NCBI GenBank assembly: GCA_946221035.1
Contig: CAMIME010000037.1
Span: 1 to 23,902, forward strand
From: an uncultured Campylobacter sp.
GTDB taxonomy: Bacteria > Actinomycetota > Actinomycetes > Mycobacteriales > Mycobacteriaceae
Direction: 5' to 3'
Length of the DNA: 23,902 nt
A program made the position numbers and the translations under genes. This document shows, piece after piece, positions 1 to 7,230 of the stretch; within the stretch, counting starts at the first letter, position 1; each line of letters begins with the position of its first letter. The notes beneath the pieces were generated by a model. That model saw nothing but the letters and a program-made list of their open reading frames with translations, made no database searches and had not been told where the DNA came from.

Positions 1-99
1 GCCGGAGCGGGCGTCTCAGTAGTGGTCGGCGCTGCCGGAGCGGGCGTCTCAGTAGTGGTCGGCGCTGCCGGAGCGGGCGTCTCAGTAGAGGTCGGCGCT
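1..99. repeat. 33-bp in-frame tandem repeat (3 copies)
   Basis: Copies lie at 1-33, 34-66 and 67-99. The first two are identical and the third differs by one base (a for t). A degenerate fourth copy follows from 100. The period is 11 codons on the minus strand and encodes APAAPTTTETP units. The near-identity at DNA level suggests recent expansion or copy-number variability. The array continues off the left edge. Confidence 0.9.
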
Positions 100-245
100 G
101 CCGGGGCGGAGGTCTCGGTTGCCGTGGAAGTGGTGGACTCAGTCTTGGTCGTCGTCGCCGTGGAGGCGTCCTGCGCAAGCGTCGGGACGGTGGTCAGTGC
201 GAGTGCCGTTGCTGCTGCAATTGCGGCGGTGGAAATACGCTTCAT
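1..245 (-). CDS. Secreted Pro/Thr/Glu-rich repeat protein, N-terminal part (runs off the left edge)
   Basis: Only the first 81 or so codons are in the window. The protein begins MKRISTAAIAAATALALTTV and continues PTLAQDA, a typical Sec signal peptide with a short basic n-region, an alanine-rich h-region and a probable cleavage site around the LAQDA stretch. After that it is low-complexity Thr/Ser/Pro/Ala. From position 99 leftward it consists of 11-residue repeats of the type APAAPTTTETP. The ATG at 245 is supported by an AGGAG motif about ten bases upstream. The visible part suggests an exported wall or surface protein with a flexible, possibly glycosylated linker. The functional domain lies outside the window, so no function can be assigned. 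The gene is divergent from ilvA. Confidence 0.8.
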   Translation of the reverse strand, partial: MKRISTAAIAAATALALTTVPTLAQDASTATTTKTESTTSTATETSAPAAPTSTETPAPAAPTTTETPAPAAPTTTETPAP

Positions 246-324
246 ATAAATGTTTCTCCTAGAGAAGTCTTGATTTTCGCTCTCGGCGGGACGCACGATG
301 CGACACCTCGACGAACTTATCAGG

Positions 325-366
325 TTCACTAACGAATATGTAGCCCCACTTCACTGAAAATTCACT
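325..366. promoter_or_regulatory. Three TTCACT direct repeats in the divergent intergenic region
   Basis: TTCACT occurs at 325-330, 350-355 and 361-366. The last two are 11 bp apart, one helical turn. They lie in the AT-richer part (300-390) of the intergenic region between the secreted-protein gene and ilvA. This layout could fit an activator or repressor site, but the motif is short and the assignment is speculative. Confidence 0.2.
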
Positions 367-465
367 ATTAGTTACAAAAACTCATGGCAAATGGGGTAAA
401 GCACCGCAGTGAATTCAAAGGGGGGCGACGCGTCACTCGCGGTCAGCGCTCATGTGACCAACGGT

Positions 466-471
466 TACACT
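466..471 (+). promoter_or_regulatory. ilvA -10 hexamer (leaderless)
   Basis: TACACT fits the actinobacterial TANNNT -10. Eight bases separate it from the ATG at 480, so transcription would start at or next to the start codon. No Shine-Dalgarno is visible before the ATG. No convincing -35 was found. Confidence 0.6.
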
Positions 472-479
472 GTTCGACC

Positions 480-1784
480 ATGCGCACAGGCACAACTGAG
501 GGTCAAGGGACGGGCAAATTCGACGCGGTGCACGCCGCGGACATTCAATTTGCCCAGGCGAGGATCTCGTCGGTCATTACGCCGACACCGCTTCAATACT
601 GCCCGAGGCTGTCGCAAGAATATGGCGTGGAGGTCTACCTGAAGCGGGAGGACCTGCAAGATGTGCGTTCGTACAAGATCCGCGGGTCCTACTACGGCAT
701 TTCGAAGCTCACGCCGGAGCAGCGCAGCGCCGGCGTCGTCGCCGCTTCTGCGGGTAACCACGCGCAGGGTGTGGCGTACGCCTGCCGGGCGATGGGTATT
801 AAGGGCAAGATTTTCGTGCCCAAACCGACGCCAAAGCAGAAGCGCAGCCGGATTCGCGTGCACGGCGGCGACGCCATTGAACTCGTGGTCACCGGCAACA
901 CCTTCGACGAGGCGGCGCAGGCAGCGCGGGAGGACGCGCAGGCCCGTGGCGCGACCGTCATCGAGCCATTCGACTCCCGCGACACCGTCACCGGGCAGGG
1001 CACCGTGGCGGCCGAGATCTTGAGCCAGATGGCCGGTCTGGGCAAGGAGGTGGACACCATCATGGTGCCCGTCGGCGGTGGCGGGCTGCTTGCGGGTGTG
1101 CTGTCGTACGTCGCCGACATGTCGCCGGCCACTCGCGTGGTCGGTGTGGAGCCCAAGGGTGCGGCGTCGCTGAGCGCCGCGGAGCATGCAGGAGAGCCGG
1201 TGACGCTGACCGACATTGATCCGTTTGTCGACGGCGCGGCGGTGAAGCGAATCGGGGACGTTCCCTTTGAGGTGTTCCGGAGCCACCGTGATCTCACCGA
1301 ACTGCTCATCGCGGACGAGGGTGCGGTGTGTACCGAGATGCTCGGGCTGTACCAGAACGAGGGCATCATTGCCGAGCCCGCGGGGGCACTATCCATCGCG
1401 GGGCTGAAGGACGCGAACCTGGAGCCTGGTTCGACCGTGGTGTGCATCATTTCTGGCGGTAACAACGATGTGCTCCGCTACGCAGAGGTGATGGAGCGTT
1501 CGCTGGTGCACCGGGGCTTGCGCCACTACTTCCTGGTCAACTTCCCGCAGGAAGCGGGGCAGCTACGGTCGTTTCTCACAGACATTCTCGGTGAGGAGGA
1601 CGACATCGTACTTTTCGAGTACCTCAAGAAGAACAACAGGGAAACCGGCGCGGCACTCGTCGGCCTCGAGCTCGCGCGGGCGGAGGACCTAGCCCCCCTG
1701 ATGGCTCGCATGGCCGCCTCGCCGATCGAGTGCCGGCGCCTTGAGCCGGGCACGCCTGAGTACGAGTTCATCGTCAACGGTTAG
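480..1784 (+). CDS. ilvA: Threonine dehydratase (biosynthetic)
   Basis: This pyridoxal-phosphate enzyme deaminates L-threonine to 2-oxobutanoate, the first step committed to isoleucine. The 434-residue length is close to the corynebacterial enzyme. The PLP lysine is in SYKIRG (about residue 66), the substrate-binding region reads SAGNHAQG, and the phosphate-binding loop is GGGGLLAG. The tail from about residue 340 (HRGLRHYFLVNFPQ onward) is the shortened ACT-like regulatory domain that in this family senses isoleucine. An in-frame extension to 384 is possible, but I chose ATG 480 because it follows a TACACT -10 by eight bases and the protein aligns with the family from there. The YigZ-like gene starts 4 bases after the stop, suggesting cotranscription. 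Confidence 0.92.
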   Translation: MRTGTTEGQGTGKFDAVHAADIQFAQARISSVITPTPLQYCPRLSQEYGVEVYLKREDLQDVRSYKIRGSYYGISKLTPEQRSAGVVAASAGNHAQGVAYACRAMGIKGKIFVPKPTPKQKRSRIRVHGGDAIELVVTGNTFDEAAQAAREDAQARGATVIEPFDSRDTVTGQGTVAAEILSQMAGLGKEVDTIMVPVGGGGLLAGVLSYVADMSPATRVVGVEPKGAASLSAAEHAGEPVTLTDIDPFVDGAAVKRIGDVPFEVFRSHRDLTELLIADEGAVCTEMLGLYQNEGIIAEPAGALSIAGLKDANLEPGSTVVCIISGGNNDVLRYAEVMERSLVHRGLRHYFLVNFPQEAGQLRSFLTDILGEEDDIVLFEYLKKNNRETGAALVGLELARAEDLAPLMARMAASPIECRRLEPGTPEYEFIVNG

Positions 1785-1788
1785 CGCT

Positions 1789-2442
1789 GTGGACGCCGCA
1801 TACGCCGTGCCCGCAGGCCCTGCCCGGCACGAGATTGAGATCAAACGCTCGCGTTTCATCTGCATCGTCGAACGGGCCCGCACGGAAGAAGAAGCGCGAG
1901 ACGTGATCGCGGCGGCGCGCGAGGAGTTCCCGGATGCGCGGCACCACTGCTCAGCGTTCATCGTTCACGTTGAGGACGCGCAGCCCATCGAGCGCTCCTC
2001 CGACGACGGCGAGCCGTCGGGCACCGCGGGCAAACCGATGCTGGAAGTGCTCAAAGGCTCCGGCCTCCACGACATCGTGGCCGTAGTAGTGCGCTACTTC
2101 GGTGGGGTGAAGCTGGGAACTGGAGGCCTGGTCAGCGCCTATACGCACTCCGTCTCCGACACGCTCGAGCTCGTGCCGCGGGCAGTCAGGCAGCCCCGCG
2201 AGCTCGTGAGGGTTGAGCTGCCGCACGTCGAGGCCGGACGCATCGAGGCAGAGCTGCGCAACGCGGGTGTCAGTGTCGTGGACGTGGAATACGGCGCGAA
2301 CGCCGCCTACACGCTCGCGGTGGAGCCCGGGCACAAGGCGCGTCTCGACGACCTGTTGGCCGCCCTCACCCAGGGCCAGACCAGTTCCACCGCTGCCGGG
2401 CACACCTGGATCGAGCGTCTCACGGGGGATGCGTCGCGGTAG
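1789..2442 (+). CDS. YigZ/IMPACT family protein (UPF0029)
   Basis: Family hallmarks are clear: SSDDGEPSGTAGKPML (about residues 74-89) and the VVVRYFGGVKLGTGGLV block after it. The C-terminal third matches the DUF1949-type ferredoxin-like domain that accompanies UPF0029 in bacterial YigZ. The molecular role in bacteria is not settled; the eukaryotic relative IMPACT acts on GCN2 signalling. The GTG at 1789 (MDAAYAVPAG) lies 4 bases after the ilvA stop. There is no good Shine-Dalgarno, so translation is probably coupled to ilvA. A GTG at 1807 is an alternative start. About 217 residues. Confidence 0.85.
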   Translation: MDAAYAVPAGPARHEIEIKRSRFICIVERARTEEEARDVIAAAREEFPDARHHCSAFIVHVEDAQPIERSSDDGEPSGTAGKPMLEVLKGSGLHDIVAVVVRYFGGVKLGTGGLVSAYTHSVSDTLELVPRAVRQPRELVRVELPHVEAGRIEAELRNAGVSVVDVEYGANAAYTLAVEPGHKARLDDLLAALTQGQTSSTAAGHTWIERLTGDASR

Positions 2443-2447
2443 AGCAC

Positions 2448-2453
2448 TACACT
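2448..2453 (+). promoter_or_regulatory. -10 hexamer of the small membrane protein (leaderless)
   Basis: TACACT, then eight bases, then ATG 2462. This is the same hexamer and spacing as at ilvA, and no Shine-Dalgarno is present. It suggests a second promoter just after the YigZ-like gene. Confidence 0.55.
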
Positions 2454-2461
2454 GTGGTGCC

Positions 2462-2695
2462 ATGACACTGCAGCCCCGACCGAACAACCCCATCGAGCAG
2501 CGCAAAGCAGCGGTGCGCCACTACACCCGCAACGCGGCGCTTTTCGCTGGCGGTGGCGTAGCCGGCGGCATCGCCCTCGGCTTGCTCGCTGGCTCCTGGT
2601 CCATCTTCATCCTCGGCCTGGTCATCGCAGTCGCTGGCGGTGCGGTGAATTGGAACAAGGTGCAGCGCATTGTGAACCACAAGGACCAGTACTAG
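2462..2695 (+). CDS. Small two-helix membrane protein, unknown function
   Basis: A 77-residue protein with a basic, soluble N-terminus (about residues 1-25, NPIEQRKAAVRHYTRN). Two adjacent hydrophobic segments follow (about 26-44 and 46-64), rich in Gly and Ala and split by GSWS, with a short basic tail. It looks like a conserved actinobacterial membrane protein, but I do not recognise a named family. The ATG follows a TACACT -10 by eight bases, so the mRNA is probably leaderless. The S4-domain gene begins 3 bases after its stop, so the two are likely cotranscribed. Confidence 0.75.
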   Translation: MTLQPRPNNPIEQRKAAVRHYTRNAALFAGGGVAGGIALGLLAGSWSIFILGLVIAVAGGAVNWNKVQRIVNHKDQY

Positions 2696-2698
2696 AAA

Positions 2699-3082
2699 GT
2701 GACGGCACCCAGCGAGAGCGCGGTGCGTATCGACGTCTGGCTGTGGGCCGTACGAATCTTCAAAACCCGCAGCCAGTCGGCCGAAGCGGTGCGCGCCGGG
2801 CATGTAAAGCTCAACGACAAGGCGGTCAAGCCCTCTGCCCAAGTCGTCCCAGGCGACGAAGTGAAAGTGTGGAAGGACCACCGCACCATGATCCTGGAGG
2901 TCACCGGCACGGTGAGCAAACGCGTCGGCGCACCCATCGCGCGAGCGTGCTACATCGACTTCTCCCCGCCGGCGCCGAGCATTGACGTGTTGCTCAGCAT
3001 GCCCATGCGCGACCGCGGCGCCGGACGGCCGACGAAGAAGGAGCGGCGCGAGACGGATCGCCTGCTCGGGCGACGCAAGTAG
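2699..3082 (+). CDS. S4-domain RNA-binding protein (Hsp15-like)
   Basis: The N-terminal half is a clear S4 RNA-binding domain: VRIDVWLWAVRIFKTRSQ (about residues 9-26), then AEAVRAGHVKLNDKAVKPSAQVVPGDEV. The C-terminus is basic and ends in RPTKKERRETDRLLGRRK, as in the Hsp15/RlbA group. Hsp15 in E. coli binds stalled 50S subunits carrying peptidyl-tRNA; the same role here is only an inference. The start is GTG 2699, 3 bases after the preceding stop, with AAGGA about 13 bases upstream. The gene converges on the alarmone synthetase with only 9 bases between the stops. Confidence 0.85.
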   Translation: MTAPSESAVRIDVWLWAVRIFKTRSQSAEAVRAGHVKLNDKAVKPSAQVVPGDEVKVWKDHRTMILEVTGTVSKRVGAPIARACYIDFSPPAPSIDVLLSMPMRDRGAGRPTKKERRETDRLLGRRK

Positions 3083-3091
3083 GAAGCTGGC

Positions 3092-4111
3092 CTACTCCTC
3101 GCCGCGTAGCTGGGCTAACCGGGCGGTGAGCTTCTTGCGCCGCAACTGGGGGCGGTTGCCAGCGTCGGCGGTCCGGGAGATGTGGTCGGTGCCGAAGCGG
3201 TTGAGCAGGATGTCGTCGACAAGTCGCACTTGCCCGGGGACGAACGCGTAGTGCAGTGAGTGCGAGACGGCCTCGATGTCGGCGGGGTTGGTGAGCTCGG
3301 TGAGCTGCGAGACCGTCTCGATGCCGTGGGCGTGGAGCAGCTCGGTGAGGAAGCGGTAATCGGACGCGCGGGAGAGCGGGTACGTCGCACCCACGAGGAC
3401 GGTGAGGATGCCGGGGAGGGTCTCTGGGGAGATGCGCGCGTCCGCATCCGGGTTAAAGACGGCGTGCGAGCCGCCCTTTCGCAATGAGACGCTCGCGATC
3501 TGGTCGAATTGCTGGTCTGCGAGTTCGATCAACCCTGCGGCCAGGGCGAACGCGCGATCTACCTGGGGGTCGAGGGTGCCGCCTTCGGAACGCTTGTAGC
3601 GCACGTCGTGCTCGAACTCGGCCCAGGCGTGTTGCAGCACGGTGCGGATCTGCACCTCGAAGACGACACCCACATAATCCTCAAGCCCCTCGGAGCCCGG
3701 CTCCACGCGCACCACCAGGTGGTGGGAACCGTAGCCGAAGCCGCCGGCGATGCGGGTTTCTTCCGCTTTATCCACGCTGCGCAGGATCTCGAATTGGTCG
3801 GCGAGCAGGCGCTGAACGGCGGGGATTTCGGTGGAGTGCAGCACCGTGATGCGTGCGCCGATGATGTCGCGGATTTCGTTCCACGGGTCGGGGTAGACCG
3901 GGGTGCCGTCGCTACGCGTCTTGCGGGCCTTTTCCTTGAGGGAGGGCCAGGACTTCACCCGCACGTCCACGCGGTCGAAATTGATGCCGGCGTCGCGCAT
4001 GAGCTCGTGCAGCGAGTGGTGGAACGTCGTCGCCGCGTCGGGGTGGTCCTTGACCCAGGCAAAGTAGGTCGACCCCAGCCGCGCAATGGTGTCGTTGTTG
4101 GACTTACTCAC
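3092..4111 (-). CDS. relS: Small alarmone synthetase, RelA/SpoT synthetase domain only
   Basis: The protein is predicted to make (p)ppGpp-type alarmones by pyrophosphate transfer from ATP to a guanine nucleotide. Synthetase motifs are visible: RDIIGARITV (about 81-90), GYGSHHLVV (about 126-134) and FEVQIRTVLQHAWAEFEHD (about 151-169). There is no HD hydrolase, TGS or ACT domain; at 339 residues it is a stand-alone synthetase with a helical C-terminal extension. In C. glutamicum a protein of this type (RelS) sits beside treY, and I use the symbol on that basis. I chose GTG 4111, which lies inside the treY end (8-base overlap, GTGAGTAA) with a purine-rich GGAAAGGGG upstream. This implies translational coupling to treY. 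Confidence 0.82.
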   Translation of the reverse strand: MSKSNNDTIARLGSTYFAWVKDHPDAATTFHHSLHELMRDAGINFDRVDVRVKSWPSLKEKARKTRSDGTPVYPDPWNEIRDIIGARITVLHSTEIPAVQRLLADQFEILRSVDKAEETRIAGGFGYGSHHLVVRVEPGSEGLEDYVGVVFEVQIRTVLQHAWAEFEHDVRYKRSEGGTLDPQVDRAFALAAGLIELADQQFDQIASVSLRKGGSHAVFNPDADARISPETLPGILTVLVGATYPLSRASDYRFLTELLHAHGIETVSQLTELTNPADIEAVSHSLHYAFVPGQVRLVDDILLNRFGTDHISRTADAGNRPQLRRKKLTARLAQLRGEE

Positions 4112-6506
4112 CCGCGCCCCTTTCCAATAGGACTGCCGGCAACGTTTGGGTGAGCTCCGCCGCATCGACGGTGCCCGCGTAGGTGCGGCCGGTGAGCCGG
4201 TCCGTCCACTCGCCGTCGGGAAGCGACACGGTCGTGTGTCCCCAGCCGTTGCGCGCAAGCTTTAAGGGGTGGCGCACGGCGAGGACGATTACCTCGACCT
4301 GGCCCGTGTTGGGGGCGGTGCGGGCGATGCCCACGACGTGCTCGTAGGCGTCCCCTTCAGCGAATGCCGCCTGGTAGCCACCATCCAAGAACAGCTCGGG
4401 GCGCTCGCGGCGCAGGTGGAGGGCCTCGCGCACGATGTGCAGCTTCGCTTGATCCGGTGCGTCAAAATCGGGCTTGTCCAGCGCTTCGCGGCGCGCGGTG
4501 TAGTCCACGAACCGGCGGTTATCGGGGTCCACCAGTGAGAAGTCCAGAAACTCGGTGCCTTGGTAGATGTCGGGGATGCCGGGGCCGATGAGCTGGAGCA
4601 GCTTTCGGCCCAGGGACACGGTGATCCCCCTGTCGTCGAGACGCTTCGCGAACGCGGCGAGGTCAGGCGTTGCCGGGCCGTCGAGCAGCCGGGCGACCCA
4701 CTCCGTCAGCGCGTCCTCGTAGTCCAGGTTGTTGTCGTACCAGCTGGTGCGGCGGTCCGCCTCGCGCGCGGCCTTGACGGCGTAGGCCTGCACGCGCTCA
4801 CGGAAGTCGTCGGTGGGCACGCCGTCGCGCGGCCAGGCGCCGAGGATGTTCTGGATTAAGAAGTGGCCCGCCGCCTCGTCTGGGGGCGGGGTCAGTGCGA
4901 AGGTGGTGGCCACCAGTTCGGCGAAGGCGTCCGGTACCTCGGAGATCTCGAGGATGCGCGCGCGGGTGTCTTCGGAGCGCTTCGTGTCGTGGGTCGACAG
5001 CGACGTCATGGCGCGGGGCCACAGCCGCCCGCGCTCGTCCTGCAGCAGGTGGAACTCCGCGGGGCTCACACCGAAGCGCCCCGGTGCACCGCCAACCTCT
5101 TGCAGCGCCACCAGCCGGCTCGCCTCGTAGAACAGCGTGTCCTCCACGCCCTTCGCCATCACAGCGCCGCAGACTTGGGCAAAGCGGGTCGCGGCCTCGC
5201 CCCCTGCTAGCAGTGCCGCGGCTACGAGGTCCAACGCTGCGGGCTCGATTTCTAGGTTGCTGCCCGAAAGCTGGGCGATCACGGTTGCAGTCACGCGAGA
5301 CAGGGACCGGTAGTCGGCCCGGTACACCGGCATTCGCGCAATGAGCGCAACCGCGGCCTCGGTAAGAGCCTCATCGCTCACACCGGAGCCGTCGGTCGTC
5401 AGCGTGTCGCGCCGGATGGCGCGGACCAGGCGGCGGATCTCTGCGACAAGCTCCTCGCGGGCCACGCGGGCCTTGTGGTGGTGCTCTCGTGTCAGCAGGG
5501 CAGCCTCGTCCCACGTCGAACCGGAGTAGCGGTAGGCCACCGCGCCCAGCGTTTGCTCGGCGGAGGGGTCGACGAACACGCCGTCGAACTCGCGTAACGC
5601 GTCGTAGCCGGTGGTGCCGTTGACGTTGAGGCGTGGGTCCAAAGGCTCGTCGACGGCGAGGATCTTTTCCACGATGAGCCAGCGGTCCTGCCCGATCATC
5701 TCGCGCAGGCGGGTGAGGTAGGCGAAGGGGTCGGCGAGCCCGTCCGGGTGGTCGACGCGGATGCCGTCGATGAGCCCGCCGTCGATAAGCGATTTCAGCG
5801 TCGAATGCGTCTCGTCGAAGACAGCGTCGTCCTCCTGGCGGATGCCGGCGAGTCCGTTGACGGAGAAGAAGCGGCGGTAGGAGATGACGCCGTCGCTCCA
5901 GTACATGAGGCGGTAGTGCTGGCGGTCGTGCACTGCCACGGGGTCGTCGTCCAAGCTGGCGTAACTGCCCGGGGCCAGCGGGAAGACGTGGTCGTGGTAG
6001 GTGAGTACGTCCTCGCCGTCGATGTGCTCGAGCTTGAACGCCGCCACGTCGTCGGTGCTGCCGAGCACCGGCATGCCCAGCCGGCCGCCCGCGCCGTTGT
6101 CATCGTCCCAGTCGATGTCGAAGTAGGCGGCGAAATTAGAACTTCGGCCGTGCTTGAGCACGTCCCACCACCAGCGGTTCGTGCGCGGCGTTTCCACCCC
6201 GAGGTGGTTGGGCACGATGTCGACCACGAGCCCCAGGCCCGCCTCGTGCGCCGCGTTGGCGAGCGCGGTGAACCCCTCGATGCCGCCGAGCTCCGGGTTC
6301 ACCAGCTGGGGATCCACCACGTCGTAGTTGTGGTTCGACTCCCTACTCGAGGCGAAGATGGGGGAGAGGTAGAGGTGGGACACGCCGAGATCGCGCAGGT
6401 AGGGGACGAGCTCTGCCGCGTCGGCGAAGCCGAAGGCGCGCCCCTGCGGGTCGGCGAATGGGCCGCGCAACTGCAGGCGGTACGTGGACGTGATGGGGCG
6501 GGGCAT
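4104..6506 (-). CDS. treY: Maltooligosyl trehalose synthase
   Basis: A GH13 enzyme that isomerises the reducing-end alpha-1,4 bond of maltooligosaccharides to alpha-1,1, giving maltooligosyl trehalose. TreZ then releases trehalose. Motifs in order: NYDVVDPQL (about 60-68), DIVPNHLG (96-103), IRVDHPDGLADP with the nucleophile Asp at 252, IVEKIL with the acid Glu at 280, and STHDTKRSED farther down with the third carboxylate. Length is 800 residues, near the family norm. ATG 6506 was chosen because AGGAG lies 7 bases upstream and the protein begins with the TreY-typical STYRLQL. treZ is not in the window. The alarmone synthetase is overlapped at the 3' end. Confidence 0.93.
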   Translation of the reverse strand: MPRPITSTYRLQLRGPFADPQGRAFGFADAAELVPYLRDLGVSHLYLSPIFASSRESNHNYDVVDPQLVNPELGGIEGFTALANAAHEAGLGLVVDIVPNHLGVETPRTNRWWWDVLKHGRSSNFAAYFDIDWDDDNGAGGRLGMPVLGSTDDVAAFKLEHIDGEDVLTYHDHVFPLAPGSYASLDDDPVAVHDRQHYRLMYWSDGVISYRRFFSVNGLAGIRQEDDAVFDETHSTLKSLIDGGLIDGIRVDHPDGLADPFAYLTRLREMIGQDRWLIVEKILAVDEPLDPRLNVNGTTGYDALREFDGVFVDPSAEQTLGAVAYRYSGSTWDEAALLTREHHHKARVAREELVAEIRRLVRAIRRDTLTTDGSGVSDEALTEAAVALIARMPVYRADYRSLSRVTATVIAQLSGSNLEIEPAALDLVAAALLAGGEAATRFAQVCGAVMAKGVEDTLFYEASRLVALQEVGGAPGRFGVSPAEFHLLQDERGRLWPRAMTSLSTHDTKRSEDTRARILEISEVPDAFAELVATTFALTPPPDEAAGHFLIQNILGAWPRDGVPTDDFRERVQAYAVKAAREADRRTSWYDNNLDYEDALTEWVARLLDGPATPDLAAFAKRLDDRGITVSLGRKLLQLIGPGIPDIYQGTEFLDFSLVDPDNRRFVDYTARREALDKPDFDAPDQAKLHIVREALHLRRERPELFLDGGYQAAFAEGDAYEHVVGIARTAPNTGQVEVIVLAVRHPLKLARNGWGHTTVSLPDGEWTDRLTGRTYAGTVDAAELTQTLPAVLLERGAGE

Positions 6507-6544
6507 GTGTGGGCTCCTTCGCGGCGGACGGTACAACCTCACAC

Positions 6545-6550
6545 ACAGTA
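6545..6550 (-). promoter_or_regulatory. Candidate treY -10 hexamer
   Basis: TACTGT on the minus strand would place a transcription start near 6537, giving a leader of about 30 bases that includes the AGGAG site at 6514-6518. Unlike several neighbours, treY would then have a conventional leadered mRNA. No -35 is evident. Confidence 0.35.
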
Positions 6551-6558
6551 GTCCGGCG

Positions 6559-6578
6559 CGCTCGCCTGGGCGCGAGCG
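6559..6578 (-). terminator. Hairpin after the hypothetical gene, possible terminator
   Basis: A 7-bp perfect stem (CGCTCGC / GCGAGCG) with a 6-base loop starts two bases past the stop codon of the gene ending at 6580. No T-run follows, so it would be an atypical terminator, or only an mRNA-end stabilising hairpin. Confidence 0.3.
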
Positions 6579-6579
6579 T

Positions 6580-7176
6580 CTACGGCACCGGCAGGAGTGG
6601 GAACCCCACGGAGTAGGTCAGCACCGCGTCGTCGCCGCAAATGGCCGCGACTTCGTTGGCGCTGGCATCGAACACGAACAGCTCCTGCAAATCCCGCGAC
6701 GCGTAGATCAAGCCGCTCGCAGGCTGCAGGACGGCCTCGAAGTGACGGTGCAGCACCGTGAACGTTTTCGGGTGAGCCAGCCACGCCGCAGCGGGCACGC
6801 CGTGGCCGTCGACTTCGTATCCCCGCGGCAGCTCGTGGCCATCACCCAGCTGCGCGGAGGGGCAGCGGACGAGAAACTCAATGCCGTGGGGCCGGTGCGC
6901 GCGCCTGACCAGCTGGTCGGCGGCGAGGTTCCACATCTGGTGCACCGACATCCCGGCCGCACCCACCTGCTGGTGCGTCAGCCCCCGCTCGCCCGGGCAG
7001 ATGCCGTCGAAGACGCACACCAGCCCCTGGGAAAGGTGGATGTAGGCAGTCGAGGAGCTAAAGCCGGGCGCGAGCCAGCCACCGGCGCGCTTCGTCGCGT
7101 CGTCGAACCGGGCAAGGCGGGCAGTGACGGGCAGGTGGGTGGGGTGGCTGAGGGAAGGTTTCGTGAGCAGGTGCAT
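6580..7176 (-). CDS. Conserved hypothetical protein
   Basis: I do not recognise the family. The product is about 198 residues, soluble, with no signal peptide or membrane segment. It is moderately rich in His and aromatic residues, with a WLAPGFSSSTAYIHLSQGL region near the N-terminus and a hydrophobic C-terminal end (VLTYSVGFPLLPVP). ATG 7176 (MHLLTKPS) is chosen; the in-frame upstream extension has no better signal. The gene lies between treY and the exonuclease-BRCT gene on the same strand. A 17-bp palindrome sits about 30 bases before its start, which suggests separate regulation. Confidence 0.6.
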   Translation of the reverse strand: MHLLTKPSLSHPTHLPVTARLARFDDATKRAGGWLAPGFSSSTAYIHLSQGLVCVFDGICPGERGLTHQQVGAAGMSVHQMWNLAADQLVRRAHRPHGIEFLVRCPSAQLGDGHELPRGYEVDGHGVPAAAWLAHPKTFTVLHRHFEAVLQPASGLIYASRDLQELFVFDASANEVAAICGDDAVLTYSVGFPLLPVP

Positions 7177-7206
7177 GGGTATTAGACGCAGCAGCACCCC
7201 GCCCGG

Positions 7207-7223
7207 TTCCCTCACTGAGGGAA
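7207..7223. promoter_or_regulatory. 17-bp perfect palindrome, candidate operator
   Basis: TTCCCTCA-C-TGAGGGAA has two perfect 8-base arms around one central base. It lies between the stop of the exonuclease-BRCT gene (7231) and the ATG at 7176. With a one-base centre it suits a dimeric DNA-binding protein better than an RNA hairpin. On the minus strand no T-run follows, so it does not look like a terminator of the upstream gene. Confidence 0.45.
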
Positions 7224-7230
7224 AAATTTT

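Noticed and set aside
22..249. Plus-strand Val/Ala/Gly repeat frame at the left edge
   Set aside because: It is the antisense of a signal-peptide protein with a good ribosome site at 245 on the minus strand.
384..479. 32-codon N-terminal extension of IlvA
   Set aside because: It would span the TACACT -10 and adds a basic, non-conserved segment. The ATG at 480 fits the leaderless pattern and family length.
3509..4153. Plus-strand open frame opposite the alarmone synthetase
   Set aside because: The minus strand encodes intact RelA/SpoT motifs. The plus-strand product has no family features and no start signals.
7207..7230. Palindrome plus AAAAATTTT as an intrinsic terminator
   Set aside because: The one-base centre forces a poor RNA loop. 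The T-rich side precedes the dyad in the direction of transcription (minus strand).
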